Below, piece by piece: positions 35,472 through 43,900 of a stretch of 64,000 nt of DNA. The notes under the pieces are model-generated. The model did not search any database. It saw nothing but the letters and a program-made list of their open reading frames with translations, and had not been told where the DNA came from. Numbering within the stretch: the first letter of the stretch is position 1; every line of letters begins with the position of its first letter. Both the position numbers and the translations under genes were made by a program. Origin of the DNA: Stakelama saccharophila. GTDB lineage: Bacteria > Pseudomonadota > Alphaproteobacteria > Sphingomonadales > Sphingomonadaceae. The stretch spans positions 1,221,001 through 1,285,000 of the forward strand of contig NZ_CP135076.1 of NCBI RefSeq assembly GCF_032229225.1, read 5' to 3'.

Positions 35472-36389
35472 TTGACCGTTGAACCCGCTTCCACCCCCGA
35501 TCTCGACCGGGCCATCGGCTTCACCATTCCCGAGCGCGATGCGCGCGGGCGGATGGTGCGCCTCGGCCCCGTGCTCGAGGAAATCCTGTCGGCGCACGCC
35601 TATCCGCCGGTGATCGAGAAGCTGCTGGGCGAGGCGCTCGCCCTGACCGCGCTGCTCGGCACCACGCTGAAGGATGTCGACGGGCAGCTCACCATGCAGG
35701 CGCAGACGCAGAACGGCATCGTCGACCTGATGGTGTGCGATTATAAGGGCGGCGAGCTGCGCGGCTATGTCCAGTTCGATGAAGCCAAGCTGGCCGAGGC
35801 GCCGGACGATCCCACCCTGTTCGCGCTGTTCGGCAACGGCTTTCTGGGTGTCACCTTCGATCAGGTGACGACCGGTGAGCGCTATCAGGGCATCGTGCCC
35901 CTCGACGGCGCCTCGCTGTCGGAGGCGGCGGAAAGCTATTTCGCGCAGTCGGAGCAGATTCCGAGCCTCGTCCGGCTAGGCGTTCGGCACGATGGGGATG
36001 GGCGCGTCGTCGCCGGCGGCCTGTTCCTGCAATATCTGCCGGACGGCGAGGAAGGCCGCGACCGCATTCATACCCGGCTCGACCATCCGCAATGGGAGCA
36101 TGTCGAGGCGCTGGCGGCGACCATGGGCGTGGACGAACTGGTCGACGCCGCGGTGCCGATGGAAACGCTGGTCTGGCGCCTGTTCAACGAGGAGCGCGAG
36201 GTGCGGATGCCGAGCGCGGTTCCGCTCGTGCGCGGCTGCCGCTGCGACGCCGCCTATATCACGCAGGTCCTGGCGAAATTCGCACCCGAGCAACGGCGCG
36301 AGATGGCGGATGAAAACGGCGTGATCTCAGTGGACTGTGCCTTTTGCGCCAGGCAGTTCCCGGTGCCGCTGGAAACTTTGGCGTCCTGA
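35472..36389 (+). CDS. hslO: Hsp33 redox-regulated chaperone
   Basis: A 305-residue holdase activated by oxidation and unfolding. The C-terminal zinc centre is intact: CRC near residue 257, then DCAFC near the end (CxC plus CxxC). The N-terminal domain shows RGRMVRLGPVLEEIL and the dimer region. The start is TTG at 35472, supported by GAGGA 7 bases upstream; no ATG or GTG lies closer. A start at ATG 35430 would add 14 residues translated from the repeat element. Confidence 0.93.
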   Translation: MTVEPASTPDLDRAIGFTIPERDARGRMVRLGPVLEEILSAHAYPPVIEKLLGEALALTALLGTTLKDVDGQLTMQAQTQNGIVDLMVCDYKGGELRGYVQFDEAKLAEAPDDPTLFALFGNGFLGVTFDQVTTGERYQGIVPLDGASLSEAAESYFAQSEQIPSLVRLGVRHDGDGRVVAGGLFLQYLPDGEEGRDRIHTRLDHPQWEHVEALAATMGVDELVDAAVPMETLVWRLFNEEREVRMPSAVPLVRGCRCDAAYITQVLAKFAPEQRREMADENGVISVDCAFCARQFPVPLETLAS

Positions 36390-36427
36390 ACATATTGCAG
36401 CGCGTCATCGGGCTTCCCATCTGTTTG

Positions 36428-36443
36428 TGAACGACATCGTTCA
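36428..36443. promoter_or_regulatory. 16-base palindrome, candidate operator
   Basis: TGAACGACATCGTTCA has perfect seven-base arms around CA. It lies 15 bases before the start codon of the next gene and 38 bases after the hslO stop. TGAAC...GTTCA half-sites are typical for TetR-family repressors, but no such gene is adjacent. Confidence 0.45.
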
Positions 36444-36458
36444 TTAGCGGGCAGAACC

Positions 36459-36890
36459 ATGCGAAACAGGGCAGGGCAGGTGCGGGGCAAGGGCTTTCGT
36501 CGGATCGTGGCGGCGGGCATCGTGGTGCTGGGCTGCGTGGCCGGCGCGGCATCGGCCCAGGCGCCGACGCTGCATGCGGTGGAATCGCTCGATCCCGGCA
36601 AATGGCAGTTGCGCGACCTCGACGAACAGCGAGAGGTGCGCACGGTCTGCCTGCCCGATCCGACGGCGCTGATCCAGATCGAACATCGCGGCGGTCAATG
36701 CTCGCGCTTCGTCGTGGCGAACGAGCCGCGCGAAGCGACGGTGCATTATACCTGTCCCGGCCGTGGTCATGGCCGCACCACGGTGCAGATGCAGACGCCG
36801 CGGCGCATCCTCGTGACCACGCAGGGCGTGGCGCGGGGTTCGCCCTTCCACGCCCGTTTCGACGGCAGGCGGGTCGGCACCTGTCGCTGA
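36459..36890 (+). CDS. exported protein of unknown function
   Basis: A 143-residue protein with a signal peptide (residues 1-34, ending AGAASAQA). The mature part has three or four cysteines (VCLPDP, GGQCSR, HYTCPGRGHG and a C-terminal TCR), likely disulfide-bonded in the periplasm. The opening GKWQLRDLDEQREVRTVCL resembles DUF3617-type periplasmic proteins, but this is not certain. A palindrome lies just upstream. Confidence 0.7.
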   Translation: MRNRAGQVRGKGFRRIVAAGIVVLGCVAGAASAQAPTLHAVESLDPGKWQLRDLDEQREVRTVCLPDPTALIQIEHRGGQCSRFVVANEPREATVHYTCPGRGHGRTTVQMQTPRRILVTTQGVARGSPFHARFDGRRVGTCR

Positions 36891-36991
36891 TCCGGGTCGC
36901 GCGTTCAGCTACGGTTTACCCTGTTGGCTTATGATCGTTCCCGCTCCCTGTCGGGTGCCTGTACAGTGTCCAGGGTTACCCCGAATACGCT

Positions 36992-37023
36992 GGGCCGCCC
37001 GTTCCGGGCGGCCCTTTCTTCTT
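36992..37023 (+). terminator. strong intrinsic terminator
   Basis: GGGCCGCCC (36992-37000) pairs with GGGCGGCCC (37006-37014), nine perfect pairs with a GTTCC loop, followed by TTTCTTCTT. It ends either the upstream exported-protein gene (102 bases away) or a separate small RNA starting near 36930. Bases 36891-36991 contain no ORF of note. Confidence 0.75.
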
Positions 37024-37099
37024 CGGCCGCGGGGCGGCACCGGGATTCGCGCCACGGCCCATTGCGGAGGGCGGGCGCAGGGCCTAGCGGACTGAGGTT

Positions 37100-37789
37100 A
37101 TGACCAGAACGGACAAATATGCGGTGGTGCTCGTTTCCGGCGGGCTCGATTCCATGGTTTCGGCGGCGCGCGCGAAAGAAGCGGGATACGGGCTGCTGGC
37201 GCTGTCGATCGACTATAACCAGCGGCACCGGGTCGAACTGGACGCCGCCCGGCGGATCGCCGCCATGCTGGGCGCCGAGCGGCACATCATCCTGCCGCTC
37301 GACCTGCGCAGTTTCGGCGGGTCGGCGCTGACCGCCGATATCGACGTGCCGAAAGCCGGCGTCGGCGACGACATTCCCGTCACCTATGTGCCGGCGCGCA
37401 ATACCATCTTTCTTTCGCTGGCGCTCGGCTGGGCGGAGGCGGCCGGCGCGCGCGACCTGTTCATCGGCGTCAATGCGCTCGATTATTCCGGCTATCCCGA
37501 CTGCCGGCCGGACTTCATCGCCGGTTTCGAGCATCTGGCCGAACTTGCCACAAAGGCGGGGGCAGAGGGCGAGGCGTTTCGCATCCACGCGCCCTTGCAG
37601 GACATGACCAAGGCCGACATCGCGCGCGAGGCGGACCGGCTGGGCCTGGACGCGGGGCTGAGCTGGTCCTGCTACGACCCCGGGCCGGATGGGCTGCATT
37701 GCGGCCTGTGCGACAGTTGCCGGCTGCGGTCCAAGGGGTTCGCGGAGGCAGGGTTGCCCGATCCGACCCGATATGCCGCCGCGCCATGA
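37100..37789 (+). CDS. queC: 7-cyano-7-deazaguanine synthase
   Basis: Converts CDG to preQ0 with ATP and ammonia, in queuosine synthesis. The 229-residue protein has the PP-loop [11 protein letters not shown], the family's [33 protein letters not shown], and the zinc cluster CYDPGP, then [11 protein letters not shown]. The ATG at 37100 fits the family. It overlaps queE (ATGA). Confidence 0.96.
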   Translation: MTRTDKYAVVLVSGGLDSMVSAARAKEAGYGLLALSIDYNQRHRVELDAARRIAAMLGAERHIILPLDLRSFGGSALTADIDVPKAGVGDDIPVTYVPARNTIFLSLALGWAEAAGARDLFIGVNALDYSGYPDCRPDFIAGFEHLAELATKAGAEGEAFRIHAPLQDMTKADIAREADRLGLDAGLSWSCYDPGPDGLHCGLCDSCRLRSKGFAEAGLPDPTRYAAAP

Positions 37790-38418
37790 GCTACGCCGTC
37801 AAGGAAATGTTCCTGACGCTGCAGGGCGAAGGGGTGCAGGCGGGTGCGCGGGCGGTGTTCGTGCGCTTCGCCGGCTGCAATCTCTGGTCGGGCCGGGAAA
37901 AGGACCGGGCGAGCGCGATCTGCCGCTTCTGCGACACCGATTTCGTCGGGACGGACGGTGAGGGCGGCGGCCGCTTTGCAGACGCCGCGGCGCTGGCCGA
38001 TGCGGCGGCGGCGCATTGGGGGCCGGCGCGTGCTGAGCGCATGGCGGTGCTGACCGGCGGCGAACCGATGCTGCAGGTCGACGACGCGCTGGTCGATGCG
38101 CTGCACGAAAATGGCTTTCGCATCGCGGTCGAGACCAACGGGACGCTCCCCGTCCATCCCGGCATCGACTGGGTATGCGTCAGCCCGAAGGCGGGCAGCG
38201 AGGTGGTCCAGCGTTCGGGCGACGAACTGAAGCTGGTCTGGCCGCAGGCGGGGATCGACCCGGATGCGCTCGCCGACTGGAAATTCGATCACTTCCTGGT
38301 CCAGCCGATGGACAGCGCCGAAGCGGAGGCCAATCGACGCGCGGCGATCGCCTTCGTGCTGGAACGTCCGCGCTGGCGGCTGTCGCTCCAGACCCACAAG
38401 CTGCTGGGCCTGCGCTAG
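37786..38418 (+). CDS. queE: 7-carboxy-7-deazaguanine synthase
   Basis: Radical SAM enzyme that forms CDG from CPH4. The 210-residue protein has the queE-type cluster motif C-X14-C-X2-C: the first Cys is in GCNLWSG and the others in CRFCDTD. The TGGEPML and ETNGTLP segments bind SAM and substrate. ATG at 37786 overlaps the queC TGA. QueD (and folE) are not in the window. Confidence 0.94.
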   Translation: MSYAVKEMFLTLQGEGVQAGARAVFVRFAGCNLWSGREKDRASAICRFCDTDFVGTDGEGGGRFADAAALADAAAAHWGPARAERMAVLTGGEPMLQVDDALVDALHENGFRIAVETNGTLPVHPGIDWVCVSPKAGSEVVQRSGDELKLVWPQAGIDPDALADWKFDHFLVQPMDSAEAEANRRAAIAFVLERPRWRLSLQTHKLLGLR

Positions 38419-38467
38419 AGGCGAATGCATCGCCCCGAATGTTTCGGGAGGTACGGAACCGCATTGT

Positions 38468-38548
38468 GTCCCCGCGAAGAGCGCCATCGAAGTAGTATTT
38501 TGATGGGCCCGGTGGCGGGGACGCAGGCTGGGCTCCCGCCTTCGCGGG
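38468..38548. repeat. palindromic intergenic repeat between queE and purK
   Basis: GTCCCCGC (38468-38475) is inverted as GCGGGGAC (38515-38522), and CCCGC-CTTC-GCGGG (38535-38548) forms a second hairpin. The remaining sequence up to 38639 has GC-rich partial repeats and no gene that I can support. Confidence 0.6.
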
Positions 38549-38639
38549 TCGCGCGGTCGAGCTTACCATTATCTGCAAAGGGCGGGACACTGCCTCGCTC
38601 CCGTCGCGGCAGCCATTCGGGGGAGGCGGCCTTCGCACA

Positions 38640-39707
38640 TCACCGCCATATCCGCGTGACATGCCCCATCTTGCGGCCGGGGCGGATCTCGGTTTTGCCG
38701 TAAAGATGCAGGTGCGCTTCCGGCTCGGCGACGATCTCTCGCCAGCGCTTCGCCTGATCGCCGATCAGGTTCTCCATCTCGACGCGCGTGCCGGTCACGG
38801 TCGTCGCGCCCAGCGGCAGGCCGCAGATCGCGCGGATATGGTTTTCGAACTGGCTCGTCACCGCGCCCTCGATGGTCCAATGCCCGCTATTGTGCACGCG
38901 CGGCGCCATCTCGTTGAAGATCGGGCCGTCACGGCCGGCGAAGAATTCGAGCGTCAGCACGCCGACATAATCAAGCGCATCCGCGACGCGCCCGGCCAGG
39001 GCGGCGGCTTCGGTCCATTGCGAGGCGACCTGCGGCGGGGCAGGGACGGTCGATCGGGCGAGAATGCCGTCCTCATGCCCGTTGAGCGGCGGCGGATAGC
39101 TGGCATGGCCGCCATCCTCCCCGCGCGCGAGCACGATCGAGAATTCGTGATCGAATTCGACGAACCCCTCCAGGATCGCGGGGTTGCCGCCGATCGCGTC
39201 CCATGCCGCATCGGCATCGTCGGCGCTGGCGAGCCGGGCCTGGCCCTTGCCGTCATAGCCGAAGCGGATCGTCTTCAGGATCGCCGGGCAGCCGATTTCC
39301 GCGATGGCCGTATCGAGGTCCCCGCGCGTCGCGACGTCGCGCCACGGTGCCGCGCGTCCGCCCAGCTTTTCGACGAAGCGTTTTTCCTCCACCCGGTTCT
39401 GCGCAATGGCGAGCGCTGCGGCGGAGGGGCGCACCGGTACGCTTTCGGCAAGCGTCGCGATCGGCGCCGCCTCGATATTCTCGAATTCGTAGGTGACGAC
39501 ATCGCACTGTTCGCCGAATTCCGCGAGCGCCGCTTCGTCGTCATAGGCGGCCGCCGTGAAGGCGTTGTTGACGTCGCAGGCGGGGCCGCTCGCCGGCGCG
39601 AGGACATGGATGCGATAGCCGAGTTGCGCCGCCGCGACGCCCAGCATGCGCCCCAACTGACCGGCGCCGATGATGCCGATGGTCGATCCGGGCGGCAGCA
39701 TCGTCAT
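38640..39707 (-). CDS. purK: 5-(carboxyamino)imidazole ribonucleotide synthase
   Basis: ATP-grasp enzyme that carboxylates AIR on N5. The 355-residue protein has [26 protein letters not shown]-grasp strands with [12 protein letters not shown], and the C-terminal [23 protein letters not shown] at 39707 overlaps the purE stop (ATGA); M3 is an alternative. Confidence 0.96.
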   Translation of the reverse strand: MTMLPPGSTIGIIGAGQLGRMLGVAAAQLGYRIHVLAPASGPACDVNNAFTAAAYDDEAALAEFGEQCDVVTYEFENIEAAPIATLAESVPVRPSAAALAIAQNRVEEKRFVEKLGGRAAPWRDVATRGDLDTAIAEIGCPAILKTIRFGYDGKGQARLASADDADAAWDAIGGNPAILEGFVEFDHEFSIVLARGEDGGHASYPPPLNGHEDGILARSTVPAPPQVASQWTEAAALAGRVADALDYVGVLTLEFFAGRDGPIFNEMAPRVHNSGHWTIEGAVTSQFENHIRAICGLPLGATTVTGTRVEMENLIGDQAKRWREIVAEPEAHLHLYGKTEIRPGRKMGHVTRIWR

Positions 39708-40189
39708 TCGGGTTCGTGGGCCACGCTGTCGGTCTGCCTGGCCCGCCATTCGTCGAGCCGCGCGGCCAATGCCTCGTCGGTGGTGGCGAGGATCGCCGCG
39801 GCCATCAGCCCGGCATTGGTCGCGCCCGCCTTGCCGATGGCCAGCGTGCCGACGGGAACCCCGCCGGGCATCTGAACGATCGACAGCAGGCTGTCGAGCC
39901 CGTCGAGCGCCTTCGACTGCACCGGCACGCCCAGCACCGGCAACCGCGTCATCGACGCCGCCATGCCCGGCAGATGCGCGGCACCGCCGGCGCCGGCGAT
40001 GATGACTTTCAGCCCGCGTTCGACCGCGCTTTCGGCATAGTCGTAAAGCCGTTTCGGCGTGCGGTGCGCGGAGACGACCTTGACCTCGTGCGGCACATCC
40101 AGCGCGCTCAGCGCATCGGCGGCATGGCGCATCGTCTCCCAATCGGAGGTGCTGCCCATGATGATGCCGACCAGAGGTGTTTCCGCCAT
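39704..40189 (-). CDS. purE: N5-carboxyaminoimidazole ribonucleotide mutase
   Basis: Moves the carboxyl group from N5 to C4 in purine synthesis. The 161-residue protein has [25 protein letters not shown] and [16 protein letters not shown]. It is the first gene of purE-purK. Its 77-base upstream leader contains overlapping inverted repeats. Confidence 0.97.
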   Translation of the reverse strand: MAETPLVGIIMGSTSDWETMRHAADALSALDVPHEVKVVSAHRTPKRLYDYAESAVERGLKVIIAGAGGAAHLPGMAASMTRLPVLGVPVQSKALDGLDSLLSIVQMPGGVPVGTLAIGKAGATNAGLMAAAILATTDEALAARLDEWRARQTDSVAHEPE

Positions 40190-40266
40190 CGTCCCGCCTG
40201 TTTGCGCGTCAGGAAGCGCTGTTTCCTAAACAAGCGCGCGGGCGAGGGCAATCGAAGTTTCCCGCC

Positions 40267-40797
40267 TTATGGGACCTGCTTCTTTTCCAGCTTTCGCGCC
40301 AGCGTGCGGCGGTGCATGCCGAGGCGTCGCGCGGCTTCGGAGATGTTGAAATCCGTTTCCGCCAGCACTTGATTGATATGTTCCCATTCGAGCGTCTTGA
40401 TCGACGTGGTGCGCGACGGCAGCGGCGCGGCGACGTCGCCCTCGGTGCGGCGGAACGCCTCCTCGATATCGTCGCTGTTGGACGGTTTGGCGAGATAGTG
40501 CGACGCGCCGAGCTTGATCGCCTCCACCGCCGTGCCGATGCTGGCATAGCCGGTGAGGACGACGATGATCGTGTCGGGGCTGTTGGCGTGCAGCGCCTTG
40601 ACGCAGCCGAGCCCGGATTCGGTGCCGAGCTTCAGGTCGACGACCGCGTAATCGGGCGTGCGCGCGGCGATATGCTCCCGGACCGCCTCCGGCGAGGGCG
40701 CGATCGACACGTCATAGCCGCGCCGCTGGAAGGAGCGGCCGAGCGTTCTGGCGAAATCGGCGTCGTCCTCGACGATGAGCAGCGTTCGGTCAGTCAC
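40267..40797 (-). CDS. regA: RegA/PrrA/ActR-type response regulator
   Basis: A 176-residue DNA-binding response regulator. The receiver has the acidic pair ED(D) at residues 10-12, phosphoacceptor D54 in YAVVDLKLG, and T/Y switch residues. The C-terminal Fis-type helix-turn-helix DFNISEAARRLGMHRRTLARKL is nearly invariant in RegA. In Rhodobacter it controls respiration, photosynthesis and carbon fixation by redox state. The start overlaps the regB end by eight bases. Confidence 0.94.
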   Translation of the reverse strand: MTDRTLLIVEDDADFARTLGRSFQRRGYDVSIAPSPEAVREHIAARTPDYAVVDLKLGTESGLGCVKALHANSPDTIIVVLTGYASIGTAVEAIKLGASHYLAKPSNSDDIEEAFRRTEGDVAAPLPSRTTSIKTLEWEHINQVLAETDFNISEAARRLGMHRRTLARKLEKKQVP

Positions 40798-42109
40798 GAT
40801 CCTCCTCGCCCGGTGGCAGTTCCAGCGCCGAAAGCGGCAGCCGCAACGCGATCAGCGCGCCGCCGCCGGATTGGTTGCGCGCGCTCGCCTGTCCGCCCAG
40901 CTTGCGCATCACGTTGACGACCAGGAACAGGCCGAGCCCGCCGGTTCCCGTCTTGGTCGTGGCATAGGGGCGGCCGAAATCCGCCAGCATGTCCGGCGCG
41001 AAGCCGGGGCCGTCGTCGGCGATGTCGATCGCGATCGTGCCGTCTTCGCAGGCGGCGGTCACGCGGACGCAGGTGGCGCCGGCCTCTTTCGCATTGTCGA
41101 ACACGTTCCAGAGAACCTGGCGCAACGCGATGTCCGCGATGATGCGGATGTCCGTGCCTACGGCAAGATCAGCCGCCATCGCCACGCCCGGATTGCGCTG
41201 CCGCCATTCGGCGCAGGCGTCGCGGAGGAAGTGGTGCAGGGATGTGATCGTCGGGTTTTCGCCGCGCGCCTCGCCCGCGGAATGCAGGATGCCGCCGACG
41301 ATGGCCTTGCAGCGCACGAGCGCCCGCTGCATTTCCCGAACCTCTTCGGCAAGATGTGCGTCGCGCATCAGGCGGTCGTCCTTCGCCCAGTCGTTCGCGA
41401 TCACCGAGACCGTGGCGAGCGGCGTGCCGAGTTCGTGCGCCGCACCGGAGGCGAGCAGCCCCATGCGCACGATATGATCCTCTTCGGCGGCGTGCTGTCG
41501 CAAATCGGCCAGGCGGGCGTCGCGGGCGCGCAGATTGGCGTTGATGCGCGTGACGAACAGCACGAGCAGCACGGCGACGAGCGTGAACGCGACCAGCGCG
41601 CCGATGATGTAGAGGTCGAACAACCCGATCTTCAGCCGCGCCGGCAGTTCGAGGCGCCGATGCGCCTGGACGAGGAAGACGAAGCAGCCGCTGGTGACCG
41701 CGACCAGAATCCAGCTCGACCAGATATCGAGCAGCACCGCACCCAGCACCACCTGCAACAGGTAGAGCGAAACGAACGGGTTGGTGGCCCCGCCGCTCCA
41801 GTAGAGGAGCGCGGTCAGCGCGGCGACGTCGAGCAGGAGCGCGGCCAGCACCTCCGCGTTCGAAACGTCGCGCCGACGGCGCAGACCGATCGTGCTGACG
41901 ACGTTCAGCGCCACCAGCGCGGCGATGACCAGCAGCATCGGCGCGAGCGGTAGCGCGACACCCATGCCGTGACGCACGATCAGCACCGTGGCGAGCTGGC
42001 CCGCCACCGCCAGCCAGCGCAGATTGATGAGCTGGCGCATATTGTCGCGCCCGGCGGCCTGGGTCGGCGCCAGCCGGCGAAAGGCGCGGGCGGGGGGCAC
42101 GGAGATCAT
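40790..42109 (-). CDS. regB: RegB/PrrB-type redox sensor histidine kinase
   Basis: A 439-residue membrane kinase with six helices. The quinone-binding loop GGATNPFVSLYLLQ lies between helices 3 and 4. The phosphorylated histidine is H225 in GAAHELGTPLATVSV, and the redox cysteine is C267 in RCKAIVGGIL, at the position of the R. capsulatus redox-active Cys. The N, G1 and G2 boxes of the ATPase are FDNAKEAGA, DDGPGF and GGLGLFLV. ATG at 42109 starts before the first helix. The SURF1 stop lies 11 bases upstream. Confidence 0.94.
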   Translation of the reverse strand: MISVPPARAFRRLAPTQAAGRDNMRQLINLRWLAVAGQLATVLIVRHGMGVALPLAPMLLVIAALVALNVVSTIGLRRRRDVSNAEVLAALLLDVAALTALLYWSGGATNPFVSLYLLQVVLGAVLLDIWSSWILVAVTSGCFVFLVQAHRRLELPARLKIGLFDLYIIGALVAFTLVAVLLVLFVTRINANLRARDARLADLRQHAAEEDHIVRMGLLASGAAHELGTPLATVSVIANDWAKDDRLMRDAHLAEEVREMQRALVRCKAIVGGILHSAGEARGENPTITSLHHFLRDACAEWRQRNPGVAMAADLAVGTDIRIIADIALRQVLWNVFDNAKEAGATCVRVTAACEDGTIAIDIADDGPGFAPDMLADFGRPYATTKTGTGGLGLFLVVNVMRKLGGQASARNQSGGGALIALRLPLSALELPPGEEDRD

Positions 42110-42120
42110 CGTCGCCGACG

Positions 42121-42897
42121 CTAGCGCAATCGCCGCTCGTCCACGACCAGGAAAACCAGCGCGCCGGCGGTCATTGCCGCCAGCGCGAACCAGGTGAGCG
42201 CATAGCCCAGATGGTTGTTGGGGAAACTGACGACGGTCAGGCCACCCACCGGCAGGCGATCGCCGCCCCCGCCGGGCCGGGCGTCGGCATCGATGAAATA
42301 GGGCGCGACGCGGTCCAGTCCGCGCGCGGTCGCGATCGCGCGGACATCGCGGGAGTACCAGCGGCCGGCCGCCGGATCGTTGTCGCGCAGGAACCCGCCG
42401 CCCGGCTGGCTGATACGCAGCAGGCCCGTCACCCGGACCTTTCCGCCGGGTGACGGCGGGGCCGCTGTGCCGGCCGGCACGAAGCCGCGATTGACCAGCA
42501 CGACGAAACCGCGGTCGCTTTCGAGCGGCGACAGGACCCAGTGCCCGACGCCGAGATCGGTGCTCGCCTGCACGAGCGTGTTCGGCACGTCGAGATACCG
42601 GCCCGCAATGCGGACGTGCGCATATTCGGCCGACTTTTCGCTGACCTGCGGCCAGCGGGCGGGGCCTGGCGCGGCCCTCGGCGCGGCATGGATGCGGTGC
42701 TCGACCCGCGCGATCAGATCCAGCTTCCACGCGCGGCGATGGACCTGCCAGACACCGAGCGCGACGAAGCCGGCGAACACCGCCAGCCCGACCGCGAAGA
42801 GGATGCCGAGCCGAAGGGCGGAGCGCGGCCGCCGTGCCGGTTCGGCCGGTGGAGCAGGGGGCGGCGGCGCCCCACCGGGGACACCGCCGTTCGTCAC
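42121..42897 (-). CDS. SURF1-family oxidase assembly protein
   Basis: A 258-residue protein with two membrane helices (near residues 30-50 and 232-250) and the SURF1 signatures LGVWQVHRRAWKLDLI, VLVNRGFVPAG and NNHLGYALTWFALA. SURF1 helps insert heme into subunit I of heme-copper oxidases. Its ATG overlaps the cyoD stop, tying it to this oxidase. A Pro/Ala-rich cytoplasmic tail precedes the first helix. Confidence 0.92.
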   Translation of the reverse strand: MTNGGVPGGAPPPPAPPAEPARRPRSALRLGILFAVGLAVFAGFVALGVWQVHRRAWKLDLIARVEHRIHAAPRAAPGPARWPQVSEKSAEYAHVRIAGRYLDVPNTLVQASTDLGVGHWVLSPLESDRGFVVLVNRGFVPAGTAAPPSPGGKVRVTGLLRISQPGGGFLRDNDPAAGRWYSRDVRAIATARGLDRVAPYFIDADARPGGGGDRLPVGGLTVVSFPNNHLGYALTWFALAAMTAGALVFLVVDERRLR

Positions 42898-43274
42898 GGC
42901 GCGGCGCTCGTGACGCCCGGGCTCATCGGCATCATATTGTTGTTGAGATGGTACATGACCCAGATCGAGCCCGTCAGCGTGATGACGACGAGGATGAGAG
43001 TGAAAATCAGCGCCATCATCGACCAGCCGCCCTCCGACTTCGGATTCATGTGCAGGAAATAGACCATGTGGACCACGATCTGCACCAGCGCCAGGCCGAG
43101 GATGACGAAGGCCGCGGTCGTCGGGTTGGCGATCACGTCGGCCATCACCAGCCAGAAGGGGATGGCGGTCAGGACCACCGACAGGCCGAAGCCGATCAGA
43201 TAGCCCTTGAGCGAACCGTGCGCGCCGCCTTCGTCATGGCTGTGGTGATCGTGATTGGCGGTGTCGGTGCTCAT
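42894..43274 (-). CDS. cyoD: cytochrome o ubiquinol oxidase subunit IV
   Basis: A 126-residue small subunit with three membrane helices and the family motif [12 protein letters not shown] His-rich N-terminus ([11 protein letters not shown]) precedes helix 1. It overlaps cyoC and the SURF1 gene by four bases each. Confidence 0.93.
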   Translation of the reverse strand: MSTDTANHDHHSHDEGGAHGSLKGYLIGFGLSVVLTAIPFWLVMADVIANPTTAAFVILGLALVQIVVHMVYFLHMNPKSEGGWSMMALIFTLILVVITLTGSIWVMYHLNNNMMPMSPGVTSAAP

Positions 43275-43900
43275 CCCAGCACTCCCATCAGATAGACAAA
43301 GGTGAAGACGCCGATCCAGATGACGTCGAGAAAGTGCCAGAACATCGACAGGCACATCAGGCGCCGGGCGTTGGCGGGGATCAGCCCCTTCTGCGCGAGC
43401 TGGATCATCAGCGTCACCAGCCACACGATGCCGAACGTCACGTGCAGACCGTGCGTGCCGACAAGCGTGAAGAAGGCGGACAGAAAACCGCTGCGCCACG
43501 GACCCGCACCCTCGGCGATCAGGTTCGAGAACTCGAACAGCTCGATGCCGAGAAAGGCGAGGCCGAACAGCCCGGTGATCGCCAGCCACGCAAGCGTCGC
43601 GCCGAGCCGCTTGCGCTCCATCGCCAGCATGGCGAAGCCGTAGGTGATGGACGAGAACAGCAGCATCGCCGTGTTCACCGCCACCAGCGGCAGCTCGAAC
43701 AGTTCGTGCGGGCCGGGGCCGCCGGCGAAGCTGCGACCCAGCACCGCATAGGTGGCGAACAGAACGGCAAAGATGAGGCAATCGCTCATCAGGTAGATCC
43801 AGAAGCCCAGCATGGTGCTGGCGCCGTCGGGATGCGCGTGCTCGTCGGTGTCGTAGAAGCGCGGCGGCTGGCCGGTCGCGGTCATGGTCGTGCTGCTCAT
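43271..43900 (-). CDS. cyoC: cytochrome o ubiquinol oxidase subunit III
   Basis: A 209-residue subunit with five membrane helices. [23 protein letters not shown] and the [14 protein letters not shown] region are typical of CyoC. It stabilises the oxidase core. It overlaps cyoB and cyoD (ATGA at both ends). Confidence 0.95.
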   Translation of the reverse strand: MSSTTMTATGQPPRFYDTDEHAHPDGASTMLGFWIYLMSDCLIFAVLFATYAVLGRSFAGGPGPHELFELPLVAVNTAMLLFSSITYGFAMLAMERKRLGATLAWLAITGLFGLAFLGIELFEFSNLIAEGAGPWRSGFLSAFFTLVGTHGLHVTFGIVWLVTLMIQLAQKGLIPANARRLMCLSMFWHFLDVIWIGVFTFVYLMGVLG

